Positions 45,558 to 53,006 of a stretch of DNA of 61,550 nucleotides are shown piece by piece. Under the pieces are notes generated by a model that was not told the DNA's origin, did no database searches, and was given only the letters and a program-made list of their open reading frames with translations. Numbering within the stretch: the first letter of the stretch is position 1; each line of letters starts with the position of its first letter. Source of the DNA: Bacteroidales bacterium UBA5072 (lineage in GTDB: Bacteria; Bacteroidota; Bacteroidia; Bacteroidales; UBA10428); NCBI GenBank assembly GCA_002415855.1, contig DIAS01000115.1, forward strand, positions 7,453 through 69,002, read 5' to 3'. Made by a program: the position numbers and the translations under genes.

Positions 45558-46490
45558 CTACTTCATCAGGAAATTATCAAAGCTGTAGGTGAAGAGGATT
45601 TCATGCGATCCCCAGGTGTTTCCAGCCATGCCTGAAACAGGCAGGTCATAGGCATATCCGATGAATAAATCAGGGTTTTTGTAACCAACCTGGAATGAAA
45701 CGGCATCCCCGGTACGGTAGGAGACGCCGAAATTTACCATCTCCTTATAGGTCAACAGGGCATTGATATCGGCCTGGAATATTCCTGCTTCAATGAATTT
45801 CAGCAACAGGGAAGGTTCGATTTTGAAATCAGTACCGGCTGCAAAGATATATCCGCCGTGAATGTAATAATGTCTAACCTGTTTCTGTTGCAGAATGTCA
45901 TCCGACTTCAGATCGATGCTGCGTTGAAAAAGTTGAGGAATGGACAGGCCGACGTAGTAATTGCTGCCATAAAGATATGTGCCGAAACCGGCATCAGGCA
46001 CAAACATATTTTCCTCCCCCATGAATACTTCGTCGTCAATATCCTCGACAACCAGATCGGATTTATTCAGATGGAACTGGTACAAAAGCAGGGATAAACC
46101 GAAGGAAAGCCTGGTATTGCCCGTTCCGAGCGCAAGATGATAACTGTACGTGCCCTCGAGGCCTGTTTTCCGCTGAGGACCTGCCTGGTAATTGAAGAGC
46201 TTGGCGCCAACGCCCATGTCTTTAGCCACCTGCATGTTGCCTGAAAGGTATTGAAGTGACGGGGCGTCGTTAAAACCTGCCCACATTTTTCTATAGGATG
46301 CCGAAACAGGCAGCCGGTCAGTGGTTCCCGTGGCGGCAGGATTAATCAGGTAATGGTTCATGTTGTACAGGCTGAAATTCGGTATCTGCTGGGCAAGTGA
46401 TGAACCGGAGTGCAACGCCATGAACAACAACACCCCCGGGAATCCCAAAATGATCTGCAATGATTTAAAGGTCTTCATAATCAGGTTCAT
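45558..46490 (-). CDS. PorP/SprF family type IX secretion-associated outer-membrane protein
   Basis: 310 residues (306 if started at the second ATG, 46478). A signal peptide ends near SSLAQQ. The family start QIPNFSLYNMNHYLINPAATG is followed by repeated amphipathic strands of an outer-membrane barrel and a terminal strand ending TYSFDNFLMK. PorP/SprF proteins pair with large adhesins secreted by the type IX system and anchor or guide them. Here it lies 7 bp downstream of the SprB-repeat gene, the expected pairing. Confidence 0.88.
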   Translation of the reverse strand: MNLIMKTFKSLQIILGFPGVLLFMALHSGSSLAQQIPNFSLYNMNHYLINPAATGTTDRLPVSASYRKMWAGFNDAPSLQYLSGNMQVAKDMGVGAKLFNYQAGPQRKTGLEGTYSYHLALGTGNTRLSFGLSLLLYQFHLNKSDLVVEDIDDEVFMGEENMFVPDAGFGTYLYGSNYYVGLSIPQLFQRSIDLKSDDILQQKQVRHYYIHGGYIFAAGTDFKIEPSLLLKFIEAGIFQADINALLTYKEMVNFGVSYRTGDAVSFQVGYKNPDLFIGYAYDLPVSGMAGNTWGSHEILFTYSFDNFLMK

Positions 46491-46497
46491 GACAAGG

Positions 46498-49400
46498 TTA
46501 GTAAACTAGACTTACTGCGCCAGTGATAGCACCGGAACCATCGCCGGGATCAATTACATAGTAATAAGTGCCGGAAGGCAGATCCTTCCCGTCGTGTTTG
46601 CCGTCCCAGGGAGTACCATAGCCGTTTGAGCTAAAGACCAGCGTGCCCCAGGTATTATATATTTTTACGCTACAGGATGGGAATCCTGAAATGTTCCCTA
46701 TGTTCCAGACATCATTTTTACCATCGGCATTAGGACTGAAAGCATCGTAAACTACGAGGGCACACGTTTCTGAAATGATCAGGACAACCGGGTATGCCTC
46801 CGAAGAGCATTCCCTGTCATCCCTGACAACCACAAGGTAGGTCCCTTCAGCCAGCGAGCCAATGGCGGAATCCGAAACAAAGTTCAGTCCGTCATCCGCG
46901 GAATACTCATAAACCCCCGTACCACCTGTTGCGTAGATAGAGATCATGCCGTTGGAGGGGCCATCACATGTGGGAGGTGTGACCTCCACCAATGCCACTT
47001 TCACTGTGTCAAGGTTGGTTAGTGTAAATTCCCGTTCTATATTACAGCTGTTGTGATCCGTTACTTTCAGTCCATAAGTCCCGGCAGCAAGGTCAGTATT
47101 TATACGTTCATAAACATCATTTGACCATTCATAATCATACGGACCTGTCCCTCCGCTGGCGTCAGCAATTAATGATCCGTCTGTTCCACCCGGGCAGGGA
47201 TTATTGACATCCACTTCCAGGGAAAGTGAATCGGGCTGGGTAATCAGCGTGGAACCGGTTTCATAGCATCCGTTTTCATCGGTGACCGTAACGTGATAGG
47301 TACCGGCGGAAAGCTCATTGGCGGTTTTGGTCACCTGCGTTCCCGGGTCATCCCAAAGGTAGCTGAATGATCCGAAGCCTCCGGATGCATTAGCAGTTGC
47401 CGAGACATTATTACCCCCGTAGCAGAGGATCTCCCCGGATAGGCTAATATCCAGGGCAATGGCATTGGGTTCGATTAGGTTTTGACTGCCAATGGCTTCA
47501 CAACCATTTGCATCCGTAACAGTGACCGTATAGGTACCTGCTGCAACATTCACCAGATCCTCTCCGGTATAGGTATTGCTCCAGGAAAATGAATAGGGAG
47601 TGGATCCGCCGGTCACCGTAAGATCGATTACCCCGGAGCTGTCCTGGTAACAGTGCAGATCTTGCGGGTCAAGCAGAAGATTCAGGGCAGCAGGGGGGGC
47701 GTTGATCTTAATGGTTGCCCTGGAAGTATTCAAGGCAGCGTCGGTCACAAGTACGGAATAATTACCGGAAGGCATGTTGGTGCGTGTGGCAATGTCAGTA
47801 AGTGTGACACCATCGCTCCATTGGTAGGTGAAGGGGGTGGCCGTGCTGTTGTATACCGTAACGGTTGCAGTTCCGTCATCGGCGCCGAAGCAAAGCACAT
47901 CGGTTTTGGCGGTGACCTGGGCAACCATGGTAAAGTTGTCAATCACGGCAATGGAGGTGTCTGCAGTACAGCTTTTGCTGTCGGTAACGGTAAGGTTGTA
48001 CAGGCCAACCGCGCTCAGGTTGGCAATATCTTCGGAAGAAGCTGTAAATCCCGAACCCGACGGACCTGTCCATGCATAGGTATAGGGCGAGTTGCTGCCG
48101 GTAACTGTCAGGTTGATGGATCCGTTGCTACCCGGCGGAATGAATATATCGGTCACCACTGTCCCATCATAGCTAAACCTGGCCGGTTGCGTAACGACAA
48201 TATCTTTAGATGCTTCGCAGTTATTATCATCTTTCACCGATAAAGAATAAGTCCCATCGGTCAGCCCGCTCTGGTCCTGTCCGAGCGGCACTATACCCGA
48301 TCCATTCAGCGTGGTCCAGAAGTAATTGTAACCGGCAACCTGTGTTCCGCCGATAACTGTAACATCAATGGCACCGTCGCTGCCGTTGTAACAGCTAACG
48401 GGAGTGGTCAGATCATTAATAGCCAGGACCTGGGGCTGGGTTACTTCGGCTGTCTTAATTGCCTGTGTGCTGTTGGCATCTGTTATGGTAACCGTATAGG
48501 TGCCTGCCGGTAAATTATCGGCAACCGGATTGTTCAGGGAGGTGTTGTGGCTCCAGGAATAGGTATAAGGAGGACGACCGAAATACGGAGTAACCGTGAG
48601 CATGCCGTCACTCAATCCGTTGCAGGATACCATCTGCTCATTGGTGATAACGGCCTGGAAAGATTGCTGGTAAATGGCGAAGAACAGGTCGCTTTTGTTA
48701 ACATTGCTGCTTGTGTAAGTCTGGCTACCGATTTGAATCTGCTGTGATCTGTAATATCCTGAGACATAGGCTCGTGAGTTGGCGTCCATGTTAACTATGG
48801 TCCCTGCATCCTCATAATTGCCTGTTCCTACAATACTTACTCCGGAAATGGGGTCACCGATCTCGTTGAAGGCAGCTACAAAGGCATCCGAATTGGTAGA
48901 ACTGCTGGTTTTCAGCGTATCATTGTTAAATATGATCTGATTGGTGAAATAACCTGTGGCAAAGATAACGTTGTTCCTGACCACAAAATCGTTGTATATG
49001 TCTTTGGCTGAACTTCCTTTCCGGAGAAACCATTGCAGTATTCCGCTACGGTTGTATTTACCGACAAAAGTATCAAACCCGCCCGAATTGCCTGTGTACG
49101 TTTTTGTAATTGTCTCAGTGGAATCCACAAAGATGGTCGGACTGCTATAATTCCCTAAAATATACACATTATCAAATTCATCCGTTGTAAGTGTCCTGAA
49201 ATTTTCATTATTCTGACCCCGAATTCGCCTTACCCACTGTCCGTTTCCACTGAAGTCAGTTTTATAAATATAGGCATCATAGGCTGCGGGCGAATAACTA
49301 GTGATGGTACCGACATCAAAATACATACTACCCTGGAAATAGCCACCGAAATAATAACCATTCTGGCTGATATCAGTTTTAATGATCCTGGACAAATTAT

Positions 49401-50064
49401 AAGTGCCCAAAATACGTTTGGACCATTGCAGGTTCCCATCGACATCAAAAACGGCAATAAAATTGGCAGTATAACCATTGGCAAGCAGGGTATCGGAATT
49501 TGCAGGATCAATTCCAACAATCAGAGAGTCTGTGTAATAACCGGTAGTCACCAGTTTATTGGATCCGTCGAATTTTAAGTCAGTAGCGCCTTGGTTGGTT
49601 GTGGCAGAACAGATTCTCTTTGCCCATAAAAAGGTGCCGTCAGGATTATATTTTGCCAGAAACACATCCCCGTTACCGGTATTAATGATTGAGTCATTCA
49701 GTGTGAAACGACAATTGCCAAAGTAATTGCCCAAAATATAAATATTATTGTTCTCGTCTTTAGTTATTCCACCTGCGTTGTCATTTTTGGTACTTCCGAT
49801 ATGATTGTGCCACAAAACTTCTCCTTGTGCATTTATTTTTTTGAGGATCATATCCCTTACACCGTAAGATTTAAGATTATTGAAGGTATAAACGGTATCA
49901 GTGAAGGTAGAATAGATATATATATTACCTGCATTATCAACTACAGAATACTTGGGTTCTATATTCGAACCTTTGATTACAGTCGATTGTATCCAATTCT
50001 GGGCATTTAACCCGAGGATGGAAATGAACATAATCAAGAGAGAAGTGAATAGTGTTCTTTTCAT
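46498..50064 (-). CDS. SprB-repeat surface protein with type B T9SS sorting domain
   Basis: 1188 residues from the ATG at 50064 (MKRTLFTSLLIMFISILGLNAQN, signal peptide). Residues about 25-470 form a beta-propeller of SBBP-like repeats (NIYIYSTFTD, NIYILGNYFG, AFVAAFNEIGDP). Then follow eight SprB-type repeats of 65-75 residues, each with a Cys-x-G start and GTYTVTVTD/NGC core. The gliding-motility C-terminal domain is YDAFSPNADGKNDVWNIGNI with VKIYNTWGTLVF and GTYYYVIDPGDG. This should be an adhesin exported by the type IX system with the PorP/SprF protein downstream. The frame can be opened to 50157, but that would overlie the lasso precursor gene. Confidence 0.9.
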   Translation of the reverse strand: MKRTLFTSLLIMFISILGLNAQNWIQSTVIKGSNIEPKYSVVDNAGNIYIYSTFTDTVYTFNNLKSYGVRDMILKKINAQGEVLWHNHIGSTKNDNAGGITKDENNNIYILGNYFGNCRFTLNDSIINTGNGDVFLAKYNPDGTFLWAKRICSATTNQGATDLKFDGSNKLVTTGYYTDSLIVGIDPANSDTLLANGYTANFIAVFDVDGNLQWSKRILGTYNLSRIIKTDISQNGYYFGGYFQGSMYFDVGTITSYSPAAYDAYIYKTDFSGNGQWVRRIRGQNNENFRTLTTDEFDNVYILGNYSSPTIFVDSTETITKTYTGNSGGFDTFVGKYNRSGILQWFLRKGSSAKDIYNDFVVRNNVIFATGYFTNQIIFNNDTLKTSSSTNSDAFVAAFNEIGDPISGVSIVGTGNYEDAGTIVNMDANSRAYVSGYYRSQQIQIGSQTYTSSNVNKSDLFFAIYQQSFQAVITNEQMVSCNGLSDGMLTVTPYFGRPPYTYSWSHNTSLNNPVADNLPAGTYTVTITDANSTQAIKTAEVTQPQVLAINDLTTPVSCYNGSDGAIDVTVIGGTQVAGYNYFWTTLNGSGIVPLGQDQSGLTDGTYSLSVKDDNNCEASKDIVVTQPARFSYDGTVVTDIFIPPGSNGSINLTVTGSNSPYTYAWTGPSGSGFTASSEDIANLSAVGLYNLTVTDSKSCTADTSIAVIDNFTMVAQVTAKTDVLCFGADDGTATVTVYNSTATPFTYQWSDGVTLTDIATRTNMPSGNYSVLVTDAALNTSRATIKINAPPAALNLLLDPQDLHCYQDSSGVIDLTVTGGSTPYSFSWSNTYTGEDLVNVAAGTYTVTVTDANGCEAIGSQNLIEPNAIALDISLSGEILCYGGNNVSATANASGGFGSFSYLWDDPGTQVTKTANELSAGTYHVTVTDENGCYETGSTLITQPDSLSLEVDVNNPCPGGTDGSLIADASGGTGPYDYEWSNDVYERINTDLAAGTYGLKVTDHNSCNIEREFTLTNLDTVKVALVEVTPPTCDGPSNGMISIYATGGTGVYEYSADDGLNFVSDSAIGSLAEGTYLVVVRDDRECSSEAYPVVLIISETCALVVYDAFSPNADGKNDVWNIGNISGFPSCSVKIYNTWGTLVFSSNGYGTPWDGKHDGKDLPSGTYYYVIDPGDGSGAITGAVSLVY

Positions 50065-50092
50065 ATTTACACGGATAATGCAAGTAAAATAT

Positions 50093-50248
50093 CTAATTGG
50101 TCTCTGATGTTGGATTATTGTTATATTTATCCTCATAATTGGCCACAGAAGTACCACCTGATGTTCTCCTAAAATCCAACTGAAACAAATCGGGTGGGTT
50201 CCATTCTTTTCTCTTTATCGATTCGATATTGCTTTTATTTTCATCCAT
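50093..50248 (-). CDS. lasso peptide precursor (51 aa)
   Basis: A 51-codon gene starting MDENKSNIES. The leader contains KEWNPPDLFQLDFRRTS, which fits the lasso leader pattern [YW]xxPxLxxxDxxxT with Thr at position -2. Predicted cleavage is after Ser30. The core is 21 residues, begins GGTSVANYE and ends NPTSETN. Gly1 with Glu9 would close a nine-residue macrolactam ring, leaving a 12-residue tail starting with Asp10. The ATG directly follows the TAA of the B2 gene (no intervening base), implying translational coupling. Immediately adjoining lasso B1, B2, cyclase and kinase genes make the call strong, although no homology search could be run. It is too small for usual gene finders. Confidence 0.85.
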   Translation of the reverse strand: MDENKSNIESIKRKEWNPPDLFQLDFRRTSGGTSVANYEDKYNNNPTSETN

Positions 50249-50692
50249 TTATATAATATTAATAAGTCCTTGTGGATTTCTAAAAGGATCCACCTCTAGA
50301 TAAATGATTTTATTTTTTCTACTGATGAAGGAATGTGCTATCATACTTCCATTATCTAGTTTTAAAGCATCAAATGACAAGGTGCAATTCAATTCTAAGG
50401 AATTAGCCAGGATTTTAAAAGTTATTCCTTTAATCAGACAAGTCAATTCCCAAGGAAAGGCCTTGGTGATCCGGTTTAAAGTTCTTTTTAGCATTTTAAT
50501 GGAACACTCGGAATTTTCTTCTTCACCTGACAGGGTACAGCGTTTTCTCGACAACAGGTTCCTGTAAAACCTAAAATGAATTGTATGGGTGATGAAGAAA
50601 AAGACACTGGAAACAAACAGGCCATAAAGAAATAATCTCCTTTCTTCACCGGGAATCTCAAAAAATCTTCTGATATAATAGCGCAGTGCCAC
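50249..50692 (-). CDS. lasso peptide biosynthesis B2 protease
   Basis: 147 residues with a hydrophobic N-terminal stretch (LFVSSVFFFITHTIHF). The C-terminal transglutaminase-like B2 domain carries PWELTCLIKGITFKIL (catalytic Cys85) and MIAHSFIS (His120), matching the PW..CL...A and AH pattern of leader-cleaving B2 proteins. The Asp of the triad is probably Asp135 (LEVDP). It removes the leader after B1 delivers the precursor. It is separated from the PqqD gene by 3 bp and abuts the precursor start. The sequence is fairly divergent, so family membership rests on these motifs plus context. Confidence 0.8.
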   Translation of the reverse strand: MALRYYIRRFFEIPGEERRLFLYGLFVSSVFFFITHTIHFRFYRNLLSRKRCTLSGEEENSECSIKMLKRTLNRITKAFPWELTCLIKGITFKILANSLELNCTLSFDALKLDNGSMIAHSFISRKNKIIYLEVDPFRNPQGLINII

Positions 50693-50695
50693 AGG

Positions 50696-51004
50696 TTATA
50701 GAATTACTAAAAGTTTTTTTTCCTCCAGCTTTTTCAGGAATGCCAATGTATCTGTTGTACATTGCTGTTCTGATACTTCGTACTCTTCCATAAGCCTGGT
50801 CACCAATTCTTTAAAGCCTAAGCGATTTTCCAGCAATTCCCATATACGTGAACCTACTTTTTCCATGCCGTAATACTCATTGTTTTCAATGCTGAGCATA
50901 ACCACCTCGCCGTCTATTTCATTGAAGAGGAGGTCACCTTTACGCTGTAAAAAGCTGTCGGGAGTAATTTCCTTTCTGGCTGCAAAAATTCCCATGCGGC
51001 TCAA
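50696..51004 (-). CDS. PqqD-type leader-binding protein (lasso B1)
   Basis: 102 residues, a small winged-helix PqqD domain: DLLFNEIDGEVVMLSIENNEYYGM, then GSRIWELLENRLGFKELVTRLMEEYEVS and a C-terminal helix with FLKKLEEKKLLVI. PqqD/RRE domains hold the leader peptide and present it to the protease. In lasso clusters of Firmicutes and other non-proteobacteria the B protein is split into B1 and B2 exactly as here. The stop lies 3 bp before the B2 start. Confidence 0.88.
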   Translation of the reverse strand: MSRMGIFAARKEITPDSFLQRKGDLLFNEIDGEVVMLSIENNEYYGMEKVGSRIWELLENRLGFKELVTRLMEEYEVSEQQCTTDTLAFLKKLEEKKLLVIL

Positions 51005-51128
51005 ATTGTTTAAGTACTGCAGGCAAAGGTATAAAGGTTACGTAAATATATGTAATTTATTGAATATTTTGAAGTAATTGTGAACAGAAGATGGTCTGTA
51101 GAATATGTTATGTAAGTTAGCCGGATTC

Positions 51129-51974
51129 TTATAAGTAACCATACCGTACCATTACCTCCCTATGGAGCTGAATAATATTCTCCACCTGTTCTCCTGAAAG
51201 GTTGTTTTTCCAGTCACCTGCGATTCCACTTCGAAAAAAGATGGGTGAGGCTGCATTCTTTTCTGAGAATCCCTTAAGGATTTCCATCTGCTTCAAGCGG
51301 TTAAAAGAGGACAGGTTTAATGCGGTTTCAATTTCTTTAAGTTTGACGTTCATTCCCAGGAAGGCAGTCGCTTGGGAAAAAGTTTCAGCAGGCTTGGTTT
51401 GCATGTCCTCATAACGAATGACAAGAATTGGCAAATGCGAATCGTCCACCCAACTTTTAACATGTCCGCTCCAGGTCAGGAGGCGCTGCCGCAGCTGGTT
51501 GTGAAGCAGGTCATTACGTTGACAAAATGCGTACTCAGGATCATTCATGATCTTTATTGTTCTGTCAATACTTGTATTAAGGTGGTGAGAAAAGGAGACA
51601 GCAACGTCCAGTGGATTACGAATGAAGTATAAAACCGCCTTTGTAATGTCTGCCGGGAAAAGTGCATTTCCATCGTTTGTGAAGGTCCAGGCATCATGAA
51701 CCTTATGATAAAGGATTTCCCCGGATTCCTGCGCATTCATGCGGTAAACCAAAGGACGGAGTCTTTCTATTTCCTCCTGCTTCAAATCAGAAGATGATAC
51801 CCCGGTCACATCATCGAACAACTGCCGGTTGCTGGCAATAGTCGTCTGGTATAGATCGTTGATGTCAATTTCCGTTATGTTTGGATTAAGCAAGGCAGTC
51901 AGGAAAGCCCTGAACCAGGTATTGCCTGATTTGGGGTAGGAGGCCAGCCAGACTATTTTCTTTGGGTCATCCAT
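51129..51974 (-). CDS. sulfotransferase (lasso cluster)
   Basis: 281 residues. The PAPS 5'-phosphosulphate loop ASYPKSGNTWFRAFL is at residues 11-25, and VLYFIRNPLDVAVSFSHHL matches the 3'-phosphate binding motif. The C-terminal FFRSGIAGDWKNNLSGEQVE is the typical late sulfotransferase motif (GxxGDWKN). It transfers sulphate from PAPS to a hydroxyl. In this cluster the likely acceptors are Tyr, Ser or Thr of the lasso core (Tyr8, Tyr12 and several Ser/Thr); this is inference. It lies 1 bp downstream of the kinase gene, with 124 bp before the PqqD gene. Confidence 0.9.
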   Translation of the reverse strand: MDDPKKIVWLASYPKSGNTWFRAFLTALLNPNITEIDINDLYQTTIASNRQLFDDVTGVSSSDLKQEEIERLRPLVYRMNAQESGEILYHKVHDAWTFTNDGNALFPADITKAVLYFIRNPLDVAVSFSHHLNTSIDRTIKIMNDPEYAFCQRNDLLHNQLRQRLLTWSGHVKSWVDDSHLPILVIRYEDMQTKPAETFSQATAFLGMNVKLKEIETALNLSSFNRLKQMEILKGFSEKNAASPIFFRSGIAGDWKNNLSGEQVENIIQLHREVMVRYGYL

Positions 51975-51975
51975 A

Positions 51976-52884
51976 TTAAATTTGGTTCATGAAATCCGAA
52001 ATGTGTTGGACAAGCCTGCTGGTATTGAAATCTCCATCAGGTCTCGTTAGTACACTCATTGGCACCAGTCTGGCCAATCGGTTGACCAGAACGAAGTGAT
52101 TCTGCTCCCGTCCGGTTTTGGCCAGACCCCTGAACAGGTAGGTGTGTTTCTTCAGAGCCCTGAACTTCTCCATGCCCTGCAAGGGCTTGATTTCGAATTC
52201 GGGTCGGTTATGACTGTTCAGAACAAATAATTGATCAATCTCTGCATATGCACGTGAAAACTTTGGAACCGGCAGATAATACTTTTTCAGCTCGCCCCTC
52301 ACCGGTTCCAGTCCGGTTGCCGAAATGCCCAGGTGTGTCAGACTGTCGTCCCAGATTTTTAAATAAGGGAAGGCAGGACGAACAGCAGGTCTGGTCAAGG
52401 AGAAGTCGATCACGGAAATATCATCAGCTACCAGCGTGCCCCCCTTGTTAATCAGCGCGGCGGCCAGGGTGGATTTTCCTGCGCCTGATATCCCTGCAAA
52501 CACGAGGCACCGTTCATTGAAAAGCACAGTACAGGCATGCAAGGGTAAAAGCTTTCGCTGATGAAGCAGGGCTCCGAAGGAAGTGCCGATAAGAAAAGCA
52601 GAGACTTCCCCTTCAGAAGCCTTCCCCAGGCGTTGAACAATGATCTCACTCCCATTTCTGACATGGTATGCCGCGACAGTATCGATACGCAGGATAAATT
52701 CCTTATCAGTTGATTGGTATAAAACACCTTTGTTGACAGCTCCCGGTAATAATTCCGGTACCTCACCTGAACGGATCGTAACATCGGGAGATACAAACAT
52801 TGCGGGTTCGAACCCTGTTACCGGGATTTCGGAGGACACATTGAGACCAAAAGCCCGGTAGCTATATATGTTTTTACTGGACAT
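51976..52884 (-). CDS. HPr-kinase-like lasso peptide kinase
   Basis: 302 residues from the ATG at 52884 (MSSKNIYSYRAFGLNV). The C-terminal half resembles HPr kinase/phosphorylase: LPLHACTVLFNERCLVFAGISGAGKSTLAAAL (P-loop near residue 130) and GGTLVADDISVID. The N-terminal half is the extra domain of lasso-cluster members. Characterised relatives, such as the paeninodin kinase, phosphorylate the C-terminal Ser of the peptide. Here the C-terminus is Asn, and Thr47, Ser48 and Thr50 of the precursor lie close to it, so the site may differ. It is the first gene of the minus-strand lasso operon. Confidence 0.82.
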   Translation of the reverse strand: MSSKNIYSYRAFGLNVSSEIPVTGFEPAMFVSPDVTIRSGEVPELLPGAVNKGVLYQSTDKEFILRIDTVAAYHVRNGSEIIVQRLGKASEGEVSAFLIGTSFGALLHQRKLLPLHACTVLFNERCLVFAGISGAGKSTLAAALINKGGTLVADDISVIDFSLTRPAVRPAFPYLKIWDDSLTHLGISATGLEPVRGELKKYYLPVPKFSRAYAEIDQLFVLNSHNRPEFEIKPLQGMEKFRALKKHTYLFRGLAKTGREQNHFVLVNRLARLVPMSVLTRPDGDFNTSRLVQHISDFMNQI

Positions 52885-52888
52885 AGCA

Positions 52889-52896
52889 CAAAAGTA
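52889..52896 (-). promoter_or_regulatory. candidate -7 box for the lasso kinase operon
   Basis: The reverse strand reads TACTTTTG (TAnnTTTG) only a few bases upstream of the kinase ATG. A transcript from here would be nearly leaderless. No -33 element was found, so confidence is low. Confidence 0.3.
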
Positions 52897-52913
52897 GGAA
52901 AACAATGAATAAC

Positions 52914-52947
52914 GAAAAGTGAAAAGTGATAAGTGAAAAGTGAAAGG
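52914..52947 (+). repeat. tandem 7-bp repeats (GAAAAGT) in the divergent lasso promoter region
   Basis: Four contiguous 7-mers (GAAAAGT, GAAAAGT, GATAAGT, GAAAAGT) followed by GAAAGG, placed between the divergent kinase and cyclase genes. It could be a run of regulator sites or merely one of the simple intergenic words seen elsewhere in the window. Confidence 0.7.
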
Positions 52948-53006
52948 CCATGCAAATTAAAATTTAAAAATAAGGATGTAATTTAGAGCAGTACAAATTC
53001 TTATCC

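Noticed and set aside
47653..48243. 196-codon plus-strand frame inside the SprB-repeat gene
   Set aside because: The composition (Gly/Val/Cys-rich, no motifs) is that of an antisense shadow of the repeat region.
50065..50157. N-terminal extension of the SprB-repeat protein
   Set aside because: The signal peptide starts at 50064 and the extension overlies the lasso precursor gene in another frame.
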